Part shown: positions 47,676 to 58,686 of the stretch, piece after piece
Position numbering within the stretch: position 1 is the stretch's first letter
Layout: every line of letters begins with the position of its first letter
Origin: Strigamia acuminata
Lineage: Eukaryota; Arthropoda; Chilopoda; Geophilomorpha; Linotaeniidae
Direction of reading: 5' to 3'
NCBI GenBank assembly: GCA_949358305.1
Contig: OX442314.1
Coordinates: 3,849,087-3,909,086, forward strand
Length of the DNA: 60,000 nt
Program-made: the position numbers and the translations under genes
Notes under the pieces: generated by a model
The model's database searches: none
The model's input: only the letters and a program-made list of their open reading frames with translations
What the model was told of the DNA's origin: nothing

Positions 47676-49167
47676 GGGAGCTCGTCTATGCAGTCCCCAT
47701 TTAATGGTTATGCCCATCTTCGATTTGATCATCGCCAATTTTTTCTTACTTGAGCTAACAGCAAGACCCAACGGCGTTTCGAATAATACCATCGTTTCAA
47801 GAGCAACGCCGTAAACGGTTGCATCCACGAATTAAAACCCGTTGATCGTTGGATGCCGCTCATGTCGTGGTGAGCCTATGAAATAATGAGTTATAAGCTA
47901 CTGACCTTTTAAGTTCCCCAGGTTCTTCTTATCCAATTTTTGGTGTTGGATGAAAACTAAATTCTACAAGTGCTTGACGTGTGTTGTGAGGTAAAAATAT
48001 GAGACTATTTCCTAACCTAATTGATATTTTTAATTGGTCTTTAAAACCCCCAAAAATTACAATAAAAACAATGGTTCCCTTTGCAATCCTAAAAAACACT
48101 TTAACTTTTCCACCACCACCAATCCTAAGAAAACCAATCACCAATCAAGAAAACAATAGAAACAATGAAAGTAAATACATCAAAATCAAAACGTGTCTAC
48201 AAACTGTGTCTGGCCTGGATGTCTTGTCGGTCACTGAACTGAGTCCCTGTAGGTGTGGTTAGTGGTCGGCCTCCCTCTCCGCTGTAGATCTTATCTCGTC
48301 AAGGTTTTCTCGCCCACTTGTGAAAACTGTCAAATGGCTCCTTGTTTTGGGGTTGCCTCTCAACCCTCTCCTCCTGTTGGTCCCTCTGGCACCGCTGGGC
48401 AGCCTCCCAATCACTGTGGTGGATATCTTAGTGGCTTACTGCTCTCATTCAGATGGGTTTCAGTCAATCGGGTATTTTGTGGTTGTTGGATGAAGCACCG
48501 GACTACGTGCAGGTTTCTTTCAGATGGCTGCGGTCTGCTTCCAGCCAACTGTGAGGCTTAGTTCTACTTGCACTCAACCAACTCGTAAGGGGTTAGGCAA
48601 CAGTCACCAAGCGCTCCCTGTACACGAGTGCCTTTTCAAAATGTCTAGGTTTACCACATCACCTCGGATACCCGCCTACTGATTATCTATTTCGTCCACT
48701 CATAACTGCCTTTTAATATAGCCTCAGGGTTTTCCAGCACTCAGGTCACCCGTCAGTTTTCTTCTTATTAATGGGGCCTTGTCACGGAATTTCACATTGT
48801 TTATCGTCTTTCTCTTTAGATTTCCTCAGGCACTTTCATTGTCTTTCATCCACCAAACCAGACAACAAAGGACATTCCTTTAGCAAAACACATAATATTT
48901 CCTACTAATAAATCAAGAACATATTATTATGAATGTTTAGAGACACTTTTATCATCTGATTAAGAGTATTTAGTTATCAATACATTTAACAATTTTTTAC
49001 TTCATAATTGAAACACAATGATTAGAAGAAGAGAAAGAGTTAAAGAATTAAGACTCCATCACCAAATCCAAAACACTTAATATCTTCCATTCCACAAATC
49101 AAATATTTAATTGTAAAACATTCAATATTTTCCACTCTACAATTCTAGATTATTTCACCATTAATAC

Positions 49168-49330
49168 ATTCAACCCAATTCACCTTACAATTGAAAACAC
49201 TTCATGTTCAACACATTTCATCTTACAATTGAAAACACTTCATGTTCAACACATTTCATCTTATAATTGAAAACACTTCATATTCAATACATTTACTATT
49301 TTCTTACATTTCACAATCAAAATACAAAGA
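49168..49330. repeat. 38-bp tandem repeat inside the LTR
   Basis: Three to four copies of a 38-bp unit containing CACTTCATGTTCAACACATT and CATCTTACAATTGAAAA. Confidence 0.7.
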
Positions 49331-49394
49331 TTTAAAGAGGAAAGGTCAGAGAAATAAAGTCCATCACCAGTTCCAATATCCATTAAATTCCACA

Positions 49395-49700
49395 ATCCAA
49401 TATCTACTAATTTTCTAAATCAATTGTTTATTCAATTCTCAAATCAATTATTTATTAAACATCCAAATCAATTGTTTATTAATTCCTTAATTCAATTATC
49501 TATTTACCAGAGCCCCAAATCAATTATTCATTAAACATCTAAATCAATTGTTTACTAAATTCCCAATTTAATTATCTGTTTACTAGATTTCCAAATCAAC
49601 TATTTATTAAGTTCCTAAATTAATTATTCATAATTTCCCAAACTGATTACTTATTTATTGGGTTCCCAAATCAAACCATTTATTTATTTTCTTTGTTCAA
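49395..49700. repeat. Degenerate CAAATCAATTATTTATT array inside the LTR
   Basis: About ten loose copies, period roughly 28-32 bp, of CCAAATCAATTATTTATTAA with substitutions and small indels. Confidence 0.6.
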
Positions 49701-49933
49701 GGTTCTTCACTCCTTATTTTGTGTCTCAGAGGGGGGAGTAACTAATGAGGTCGTTCCTACTCAAGCCTCAGCTTCCCCCTATGGTAGTCTATGCCCCTAG
49801 GCCTTGTCTGCTGCTCAAATGAGTGTCTTCACTGGGACACTCCTTTACCCAACCCCTGTCTAATGAGTACAGTGGTTTATTTAGATCTTTAACCCTTTGA
49901 TTATTATTTTTATTCGCTGTCGCACCTGCGACA

Positions 49934-49946
49934 TCTCCTCCCGCCT
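49934..49946 (-). other. Candidate polypurine tract
   Basis: Minus-strand AGGCGGGAGGAGA directly precedes the proposed LTR start TGTCGCAGG. This is where the plus-strand primer tract of an LTR retrotransposon should be. Confidence 0.5.
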
Positions 49947-51846
49947 AGGCCCATAATAACAAGGTTATTAGGCCTACAAAAAAAAATCTAACGTTTTATT
50001 TGTGAAAAAATGTCTACTAATGTAGTATGAGCAAACAACGAGCCCATCATTATTTTCAGCATCACAAGTCCACCCTTTATTCCCCTAAATAGACTCCAAC
50101 CAATACTGGAAAACCGGCCAGCAATCTCACTTCCATATCTGTCGTTGCCTTAAGATCGAGATTGTGTGACTAGGGTCTACCAGAGTCAAAACCGTAGGTG
50201 TTTTGACAAATTTGTGTCTTATAACACCTGCTCCATTATCGATTTTCCCAATATTTTATTTTATTATTATTAATGTTCATGTGTTTTATCTTATTCACTT
50301 AGATGTGTTAAGCAGATTTTTATTGCTTTGTGTCTTCTGATGCCTTAAGCATTAGGTATCATGCTGTTTTTTCTGTATAGCACATTAGTTATTAATTACG
50401 CCACCAGTGTGCATCACACGCTTCTCAATATGGCGGCACACAGGCTGAAATGGCCTCCCTGTCTCTCAATATGTAAGTTGTTTATTTGATTAAATTTTTT
50501 CGTTTTGCTTCTTATTCAATAGTTAAACATTAGCCAAACACATTGCTATAAGTGTTGGCCAACTCACGAGATTTACGGATGGACACTTTTCGCGTTTATT
50601 GTGTATTTCGCGTACGTTACGCGTACGCTTTCCTGCCGCATGTCCGTGTTATCGATGCCTATTTCGGCGACGATCGTTTACTGATGTTTACCAACGCGTA
50701 CGCTAAAGGTTTTTTGGCAGCAACGCTTCCACCGCCAAATTCGTTCAAAAACTGGATCACCAAGGTTGAATGAAACAACTCCACACACAGTAGCTCTCCC
50801 CGAACAAGGCACACATTCTCAGTTTGGCACCTATTGTTGCAAAGGAATTCAGTTTCCCAATCAGGGGCAAAAGCCTATCTGTCTTAATTTTCATTTTTTT
50901 AAAATTTGGTGCCAACAAATGTATCTTCGTTGATACAATCAAATCGCTTTATTTCAATGGGGCGTGACTTGTTGTTTCACTACCTCCAGAGAGGGAAGGG
51001 GGTCAGTCTTATCGGATTTCTTTCTTTTATTATAGATCTCTTGTGTCCTCCCCTGTGTCTTTCAGGTGTCAGGGTTAAGATTGTATCTGGGTCACTGACC
51101 CCTGTTTCAGGCCAATTCCAACAAATGAAGTAACATAGCATTGTTTGTCTTTCAGCACGTCTCTGTGCAAAGATTTCTGAAAAATATATTGGACTTAAAA
51201 CATACATTCTTCTTTTCCCAATTTTCACATTGTATTTCTTTTAAGGTTTATGACTTAATCCTTTTTTCAAAATTTTTAAACCTACATATTTTTGATTTTA
51301 CAAATAACTTATTCTTATTTTTCTAAATTTCACATTGTAACTCCTTTAAGATTTATGACCTGCCTTTCTCTCTTCCCCATCTAAAACCCCTGTTGTTGTC
51401 ATCACTTTATCCTTTTGTTTTCATATTAGCTTTTATTCACCTGTGTGTAGTTTTACTTATTTATTTATTTATTTACTTATTTTTGTGTAAAATAAAATTC
51501 TAATTTATAGTTTATTTCCGTCTGGTCTTGTGACCTTCCATTGCTTTCTCATTGCCTTGAGATTTCTTTATTTGTCACAACACATCTTTAGCATATTTAT
51601 TTGTTCTAAACTTCATCCTGGAGTAAAGATTTCCTACTTTCATTCTTTCTCCTTTTTGGTTTACATTTCTTTTGTTTTTTGTTGTCTCCCATGTCTCATT
51701 GCTCTCTTCATTAGGTCACGTCTGGTATTTGGTGTTTACTTCCTGGATCCAAAATTCAACTTTTTTTTTATTGTTTAAGCTTCACAAGCTCTCTGCCTCT
51801 CACTTCCATTGTGAACCTTTGTCATGGCTGTATATTGAAACCCACA

Positions 51847-52915
51847 TTCGACAATATTGAGATGCAGGAACAGAGCACCCCGCAGCATTGCCCAAGGTTG
51901 GTACTATAACAAATCCACTTTGTCCCATCGTTTCCCTGAGTGGAAACGTCCTAATCATGCACCTTAGTTGTGCAAGAACTGATGCTGCTGACAACCGGCC
52001 CTCGGGTCCTGTTGAACCTAAGGCCATTTTTAACAACAACTACTAATGAAGTCGTTGTCCATGTGAAGAACCCAGTCTTCACTTTTTTGGTGACTTCTGA
52101 GCGGCCACCCAGATCTGCTCTACCACCTCCTCCCGCCAAGCCTGTTGTTGACCTAGCTGAGACTGCTGCTGCTCACCTGAATCTCACAACTGTCAATGTG
52201 GAATCTGGAGAGTTGTTCAACAGTGAGGCATAGTTGGATCTGTCAGTCTGTAAGTCTTTTTAGTTCACTCTGTTCTATGTCATTTTATTTTTGTTTTTCA
52301 TTTTTCCTTATTTCGTCTTTTATTCTGCTTTATTTTGTTTTTTACTTTGTTCTACTTTGTCTTTACTTTCTTATTTTATCCTGTTTTGATTTCGTTCTAT
52401 TTTACTTTGTCATATATCTAATTTTATTTTTACCTTATTTTTAATAAGTCAATTTCTTAACTTTGCATTTATTTTGTTATCCCTGTTTTTCTCTTAAATT
52501 TCTCCAATTATAGGTTCTGCAGCCTGTTGTTAAGTGGGCTACTGACCTCTTGTTACGCTGATGTGGATTATCCCTCATCAAGTGTCCTCCTTCACTCAGC
52601 CTGTGCCCGAGGCAGGGCTAGCGTCTGCCGGTTTCGGCCTGTCGTTTCGAGTGAATGTTACAATGTATAATCTCACTGACAATTCGATCACAGCCGTCAT
52701 TGCCGTTTGTTAAATTTCTCATCAACACATCAATAGTGTTTGCTGTGGCTGTCTGTCTATTCAGCCCTCTCTACCGGCCATGATGTCAACCGAGTTCCCG
52801 CCTCTTGTGGTTACGCTTCCTCCCCCGACGTCATCTTCTACCTCAGGTGACACCGATAAAATTTTCGTTTGGTCTGACTGTGTTGTCTTGAGGCTAAACC
52901 GTGTCACCCATGTTT
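51847..52915 (+). other. Cluster of short plus-strand ORFs of unknown nature
   Basis: Three plus-strand frames look more protein-like than their T-rich surroundings. They are 51970-52233 (87 codons, with a PPRSALPPPPAKPVVDLAE stretch), 52561-52710 (about 50 codons, MWIIPHQVSSFTQPVPEAGL...) and 52782-52915 (45 codons, STEFPPLVVTLPPPTSSS...). They are antisense to the proposed retroelement. A polyproline-rich product split by introns is possible, but no continuous splice chain or homology is evident. Confidence 0.2.
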
Positions 52916-53838
52916 AATCCACCCATTTGTTAAATTGTAGCTCTTTACTCTGTCTATTAGTTTTTACTATGGATTTTTCTCCCTTTTTGTAACAAAACTC
53001 TAATTTACCAATATCCTTTTATTTCTAATCAAACAGTCATGATAGTTATTATAAGACTCCCTCCCCCCAAAAAACGAGAAAAATCATGTTTATTTTTCCA
53101 GCCAAACAAATATCTACCTCCCCAAAAAAAAATGTCCGTTTTTCGCCATTTTCCATTTGTCTTCTGGGCTTTTTCCTCCGTGAGTCTTTTCTTGGCTATA
53201 GTCTGAATTTTACAATTTTCCTTCAATTTTTCCGGTAAGAAAATTTTGAATTTTTCCTCAATTTCTCTTCCGTGTGTGGGAAAAATATTCCCCTAATCTT
53301 TTCAAATATTTTTTGTGTTTTTTATTCTATTTTTGTGTGAAATTCCGAGCAAAAGGCGTGTTGTTTTGCACCTTTTAAATTTTTCAAAGTTTCAATTCCT
53401 CACGAGTGGCTCTGTGGCCAGCTCCTCTCAGTTTTCCTCACTTTTCCTCCTCATCCCGGTCCCTTTTTGTGACTTTTTCTTCTTTTATCCTCAAAACTGA
53501 CTCAGGATGAGAACCGTTGTGCGGCCTTGAGTCGGTTTTTGGTGTGGAACCCATTTCCGTAGTTATTTTTACTGAATTCCCATAAAAAATGTCCACTTTG
53601 AGTAATTCTTGGTCTTTTGTGCTAAATTTCACCACCATAGTGATGTTTGATAATTCAGACGTGTCTTAACCACTTATTTTTCTTAACCAAAACTCATTAA
53701 ATGCGCTCCCGTTGTTGTTCGCAGAGGTTAAATAGTGGTTTACTAATTTTACCAGGTTGAAACCTGTGTTTAGTCTTTTAACATCAGGACTTTATATAAC
53801 TTTCTTTTTCCTAATGGCTCCAGAACGTTTAGTTTGTA

Positions 53839-54610
53839 CATGACAACTCTTTTTTTTCTTCTTTGGGACCGTCCCACTGGCCGAATTTCCACCGGTGGAA
53901 CGATCGCCATTCGCTTACACTTTGCCACACTGTTTTCCAGTGTTTTGACTGCCTGACAAATTCTTTTTTATTTGTCTCTCGTTATTTTTCTTTTTAGTCA
54001 TTACATTAAAACTTCTAGCATTTTTGAGCTTTTATCTCTGTGAAATTATTTTCATCGTACTGGATCTGTACGCAATTCCTTCTTACAATATTAAATTATT
54101 CTATGTTTTATCCTTATTTTTACCTTTGAGATGGCATCTGGAGTTTTTTTCCATTCTGTCATGGTATAATGTTTTTTAATAATATTCTCTTGCGCCCTGC
54201 AACAGTGTCAACTCGGTCTTGAATGCGTTATTATTGCCGAGCACAAGAGATCGTTGTGTCGTCGTTTCCTTTTCGTCGTGACTCCACGTCGCTTCTCTCG
54301 TTTCATGTCAAAATTCGCTGTCTTCGTTCAAAACGAACCCTGATCTTAAACCCGCTGTTTGTTGCTGTCAAAACGTGCAATTTTTCACCTCAGCTTCTTT
54401 CTGTCTGTATTTTAACAGATCCGAACAGTCAGCTGCTGATTTTCTTTTTCAGTTGACTCGTGATGTCAAACTTTACACCCGACAACTCCTCTTTTCTAAT
54501 TTGGGGCAGTCCTACTGGTTGGACTTCCTCCCGAACCGTCGTCATTCGGTCTCACTTTTACGCCGAACCGTCGAGTGTTCCAAACACCTGACAACCCCTC
54601 TTTTATCTGT
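53839..54610. repeat. Diverged direct duplication inside the retroelement
   Basis: Segments 53839-53975 and 54478-54610 align as diverged copies about 640 bp apart. Shared landmarks are ACAACTC, GTCC(C/T)ACTGG, CG(T/A)CGCCATTCG-like, CCAGTG/CGAGTGTT and CCTGACAA. A later pair shares CATTACATTAAAA and TTAAATTATT (about 53998-54110 and 54995-55085). Confidence 0.45.
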
Positions 54611-57600
54611 TATTTCCTCCTTTTGCAGGCTTATTGTTTATTTGTTTTTTAACAGATGCCTCGATATTGTTGTGATCTTTGTTTTTTACTTACTGTCGTG
54701 AAACCTGGCATCTTTTTTTTTTTCTTCACATTAAAATCTGTTGTTTTTACTCTTTTTAACTCCTAGGTTTAACTCCTCTTTTAATCATTTTATTGTAGCG
54801 TTGTTTTGTTGTAATTTTCCAAACACAAGTCCATGTAACTGTAGACAAATATTTTTATTTACCCTCAATTTAAACTCGAATTCATTTATCTTCTAAATTT
54901 ATTTACAATTTAATCCCATCTCAATTTTAATTTCATTCATAATCTGATCCTACGGTCAATTTCTCGCTATTTTATTTTTGTAGTCTTTTTATCCTTCATT
55001 ACATTAAAATTGTATCATTGTGATTCCATTTTTTACTGTATTGAATTCACATGTGATCCCTTGTTATAACGTTAAATTATTTTTTCTTTTTGTGTGTTTA
55101 TTTTTTCATTAATATAATAGATTTCTATTAGACTTTCGTATTTTTAGTATTTTTGTCATTGTAAAATGTCATTGTAAATGCGCCAAACCTCAAGCAAATA
55201 TCTTTTCATTTATTCCTCTTATTTTCGAGATGTTATAATGATGTGCCAAAGTTTGCCTGCCCCTGTTTGCCCAAAACGAGCCCTGATCTTGTATTTGTTA
55301 CTTCTCGCGCAAACTCTCACTCTCTAGTTTCCTACAAGGTAATGAATAGTGATTCCTAGATCCAAATTCTCCACAATTCCTGTATTTTGTGAAAGTGTAG
55401 ACACAGAACGGTAGCTGAACATCAACCTAACCTCAATCACACCATCATTGCTGAATCTGACAAACACAATGTGCTGTCGTTCGCCGATCTTTTTTCATCA
55501 TGACCTTATGTATTTTCAAATCCGTTACAAATTAATTCCATTTATAATTTATTCTCATTTATTTTTAACTTTATTTATAATTTTAATTTTGTTTATTCTC
55601 TGATTTCATTTATCTCGATTTCTCCCGTCCAATTCTGAATTCTTATTTATGATATTCGTTTTCTAATTCAAAAGGCCAAATAGCAGCCTGATCAAAATCA
55701 CCCATGAAACCAAATCTAATCAATCAAATGGTGCAACTCGTTCCAACCTGTTGGTTCAATTGTTTTACCAAAAGCAGTCCTAATTTCTTGCTGCAACTGT
55801 GCGATGAGGGTGTGTTTCCTAGGCGACTAATTCCCGCCTGTTAGTTTTAAATGCCTCGCTATTCAGACTGTTAATTTTAAACATTTCAATATTTTAGTGT
55901 TAAACATTCCAAGATTCCGAACGTTAGTGTTAAATATTTGCATATTATTCACACACGTGTCCAACGTTGTTCTCCCTCGTGATTTTATACTGCCCATCAG
56001 TTTTCTACAAATTTCCCTGATCATTCCTGCTTGATTTCAAAGTTTCACCTGCATCTGTAATTTAATTTCACTTATGACCCAATTTCATGCACAATTCTAT
56101 TTTCTCTGCATTTTAATTTAATTTATTTTCTTACTTCGTTCATAATTTCGCTTTATTAATTTCCTAATTTAGTTTCATTTATTTTTAAATCTCATATCCA
56201 GGGTCCCTTCTCCTGTCATATAACACCTCGTATATTTTTTGCCGCAGCACTAAAACGTTTTCCTTTGGAACGATGTCTGGGAATTTTTCCCCATCTTTGT
56301 TAGTGTATACTAATTTTTTTTTTTGAAAGTTCGAACTCTTCAGAATACCTGTTTTGTAAACACACAAAATTGCAAACAAATCCTAACTTCATTTCGAATA
56401 CGCCATCACTGTCAAATCTAGAAAAGCCAATATGGCGTCGTTTTTCTTCCGCCAGTTCGCCTCTCCTCAGCCAAAAGATCGCGCAGCTCATGGTGTAGCT
56501 GTCGCAAATTTAACTTCATTTACATTTTAACTTTAATTATAATTTATTTCAATTCTATTTGCATTTTAATTTTAATTTTATAATTTTACTTCCGTTTGTA
56601 ATTTATTACTATTTATGATTTTACTTCCATTTACCATTTGATTCTCTCAGTTTTTTAGTTCGTGTCTGTGGCAGAACTGTGCCAAAAATTCAACTGTGCC
56701 GTTGATGTTGTCAGATTTTCCGCTGATGTTCCACTCTCCTTTGCGTTCAGCCCTTTTTGAATAGATCTTTAAATTTAGTCTGCTCACGAAATCAGATTCA
56801 CTTAACCTGCTTGTCAGCCCTGTTTGGCAGCAATTAAACTCGCTTTCTTTCGTTCCTGCTGAGCTGGTCGTGCATTGCCTGCAGCTGTTCTTCATTGCTT
56901 CCATGCTTTTACAAAGAGATTCCCCACTTTCTTAAATGGGTGTTTAGTTTGCATCCCCCTGCAGTATGGTCATTTCTCCATCCTCCTGCAAAATCACAAT
57001 CAACGGCTCACGTGTGTTGGAATCCACCCTAATGGTGGGCCTAATGTGATAGCTTGTACCGTCGCTTCACCTCCCAATAATGGAGAAGAGAACACAAACA
57101 CGATGCGGACATTAAAATCGTCCCCATCAAGCCACAATTCCCCCTCTCAATCCACAAACAAGGCAGTTCAACTATCCAAACCACAGCATGGAAAACCACT
57201 CGAAAATGGTGTCTTGTCTTGTGTTGAGGCGATCACTATGGTTTTGTCGCCAGTCTTCGTCACCAGGTTCCATGGAGGGAAACTATTGTTCTTTTTCTCA
57301 CTATTTTCGTTTTTCGATATTCCTCCTCCATTTTCTAACCGTTTCTAGACCAAATTCTGTCCAGAATTCGTTTTTTGTACTCATCCAGATCGACTTCCGC
57401 TACTGGAGTATATATTTTGTGCGTTTTTCATATCTTGGTTCCGAAGTTCGCTACCAGATGGCGTTTGGGCTTGTTGTAAACGAGCAAATTCAACCAATGT
57501 TTTTCCCAATGCTCCTCTCGGTCTTTGCACAGTTTTAGTCGTTTCCTGAATGCTTTTCAACTCTTTCCAGGTCATTCTTCCCCTTTTAACACTCTCCTGT

Positions 57601-57904
57601 GTTTTGTTTGCTGAAGTTTCGACTGGAATCCTCTCTTCTCAGCGCTTTTTGCCTTCGGAGCTTCACAACTCCGTCACCATTTGGCGCTCTTTATTTGTAT
57701 TAATGCAAGAGTTGGTTCATTAATTTCTCTCTTGATTTCATCAGCATTTCGTGTTTTTTCACAGGAATATCAGCTGTCACACATACACATACACATTGCG
57801 GATTAAATGTTGATCAGAGGAGATCAATGAATCTCTTTTGCCAAATTTTTCTAAGTTAAAACATTTTTCTTGCAAAGGCTCTAATTTTATCTTTATTTTT
57901 TCTT

Positions 57905-58440
57905 CGTTAGCCATCTTGTTTTCTTTTGAAATTGGTCACTTTTACCTCAATTTTGTGTATTTTACTTCAATCCTTCTTGTTTATTATTTCCATAATTTTC
58001 AAAACTGGTTGTTTTTGTGACAGCCATCTTGGTCCGCCATTTTGTTTTTTCCCGAGACACTTGGATTTCATTATTTCTTTCCTTTTTATGTGTCACAACG
58101 TTTATCTGTTTCTTACCTGGAATTTCATTTTATTATGATTTTTTGGCGGCCATCTTTGATCCGCCATTTTGAATTTTCATTATTTATGTTTTTGCTTTAT
58201 TTTTCTTTATTTATCCATTTCTCCTGTCGAAGTGATCCACCTGAGGTTATTTTATGACCCTCCATGTCGCTCTTTTTCGGCGACCATTTTGAATTCTTTT
58301 TTACTATTAGAATTTCCCTTCTCTTTCGGGAATTTTCTTTGATTCCTTCATTTTTCTTTATTTGTTCATTTCTTTTACATGACTCTAATTATTTAACCCC
58401 CCTCGGCAGCCATTTTTGGTCTGCCATTTTGTTTTTCTCA
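57905..58440. repeat. ~125-bp degenerate tandem repeat with GCCATTTTG (YY1-like) motifs
   Basis: Blocks start near 57908, 58022, 58147, 58278 and 58408, spaced 114-131 bp. Each carries GCCATCTTGG or CGGCCATCTTTG followed by CCGCCATTTTG or a variant, then T-rich sequence. CCGCCATTTTG (reverse CAAAATGGCGG) matches the YY1/Pho core GCCAT in its usual context. Confidence 0.65.
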
Positions 58441-58686
58441 AAAACCTTCAAATTTCGTCATTTTTCTCTGTTTTTGTAAATTCTTGTTTAAACCTTAATT
58501 CAATTTCTTTAGTGATTTTTGCCTCCCCCTAAGCTTGTTTCGTACTTCTTTTGTTAGTCTTAAGACCTAATTTGTTATCACTTACTTTAAACCGTATTGT
58601 ATTTGTTTTTATCCTTATGGGTTTTCTATTTTCAGTTAAAATTGTTATAAATTATCCCCCCTATTAATCCTTTCATCGTTTCCTCT

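Larger units (their letters stand above)
39815..47862 (-). pseudogene. ABCA3-like transporter, gene D: 3' half, frameshifted and cut by a retroelement
   Basis: Exons present: 47750-47862 (5' truncated), 46239-46979, 43682-44251, 41703-41932, 41455-41633, 41218-41388, 40921-41155, 39815-39994. The insertion at 47863 lies in the coding exon for the segment before TM7, 12 nt inside that exon. TMD1, NBD1 and the regulatory segment are therefore separated from the rest. The ECD2 exon also has a 1-base deletion at about 46786-46788. Reading from the 5' side, translation shifts just after SFPTDTTFV and stops at 46758. The downstream frame (TM8 to NBD2) is otherwise like genes B and C. The insertion alone should abolish a full-length product. 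The 1-base deletion could be real or a sequencing error. The missing 5' half probably lies beyond 60000, on the far side of the retroelement. Confidence 0.85.
45301..47862. repeat. Partial tandem unit 4, ended by a foreign insertion
   Basis: Unit 4 matches unit positions 1-2563. Homology stops sharply after 47862, where the next bases should be CTCCGTTTCC but are TGTCGTGGTG. Compared with the other units there is a single-base deletion near 46786-46788 inside an ABCA exon. The 30-bp minisatellite has the unit 1/2 length. Confidence 0.95.
47863..49933 (-). mobile_element. Putative 3' LTR of a minus-strand LTR retrotransposon (2,071 bp)
   Basis: The left edge is exact, because tandem-unit homology stops at 47862 and the new sequence begins TGTCGTGG. 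On the minus strand the proposed LTR starts TGTCGCAGG at 49933 and ends CCACGACA at 47863, giving TGTCG...CGACA inverted termini. The purine tract AGGCGGGAGGAGA lies immediately before its start on the same strand. An AATAAA lies near its 5' end (49914-49909). It contains degenerate tandem repeats (49168-49330 and 49395-49700). The second LTR would lie beyond 60000, so the right edge rests on termini and polypurine tract alone. Confidence 0.6.
49947..58686 (-). mobile_element. Internal region of the retroelement, no recognisable pol
   Basis: This 8.7-kb stretch lies between the polypurine tract and the gag-like ORF, where protease, reverse transcriptase, RNase H and integrase would be expected. 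Minus-strand open frames are under 100 codons, and I recognise no DTGA, YxDD or integrase zinc-finger motif. Unidentified minus-strand frames with protein-like composition end at 57381, 56647, 56185 and 53438. The plus strand is T-rich and has many low-complexity TTTCATTTATAATTT segments (54840-56640). It may be a non-coding, LARD-like interior, or pol may have decayed beyond recognition. Confidence 0.5.

Noticed and set aside
47999-48561. Two plus-strand frames (87 and 102 codons) in the LTR
   Set aside because: No homology, antisense to the element, and within a non-coding terminal repeat.
49725-49760. Plus-strand polypurine tract CAGAGGGGGGAG as a boundary of a plus-oriented element
   Set aside because: No TG-starting LTR follows it. 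The minus-strand tract at 49934-49946 abuts a terminus that mirrors the known left edge at 47863.
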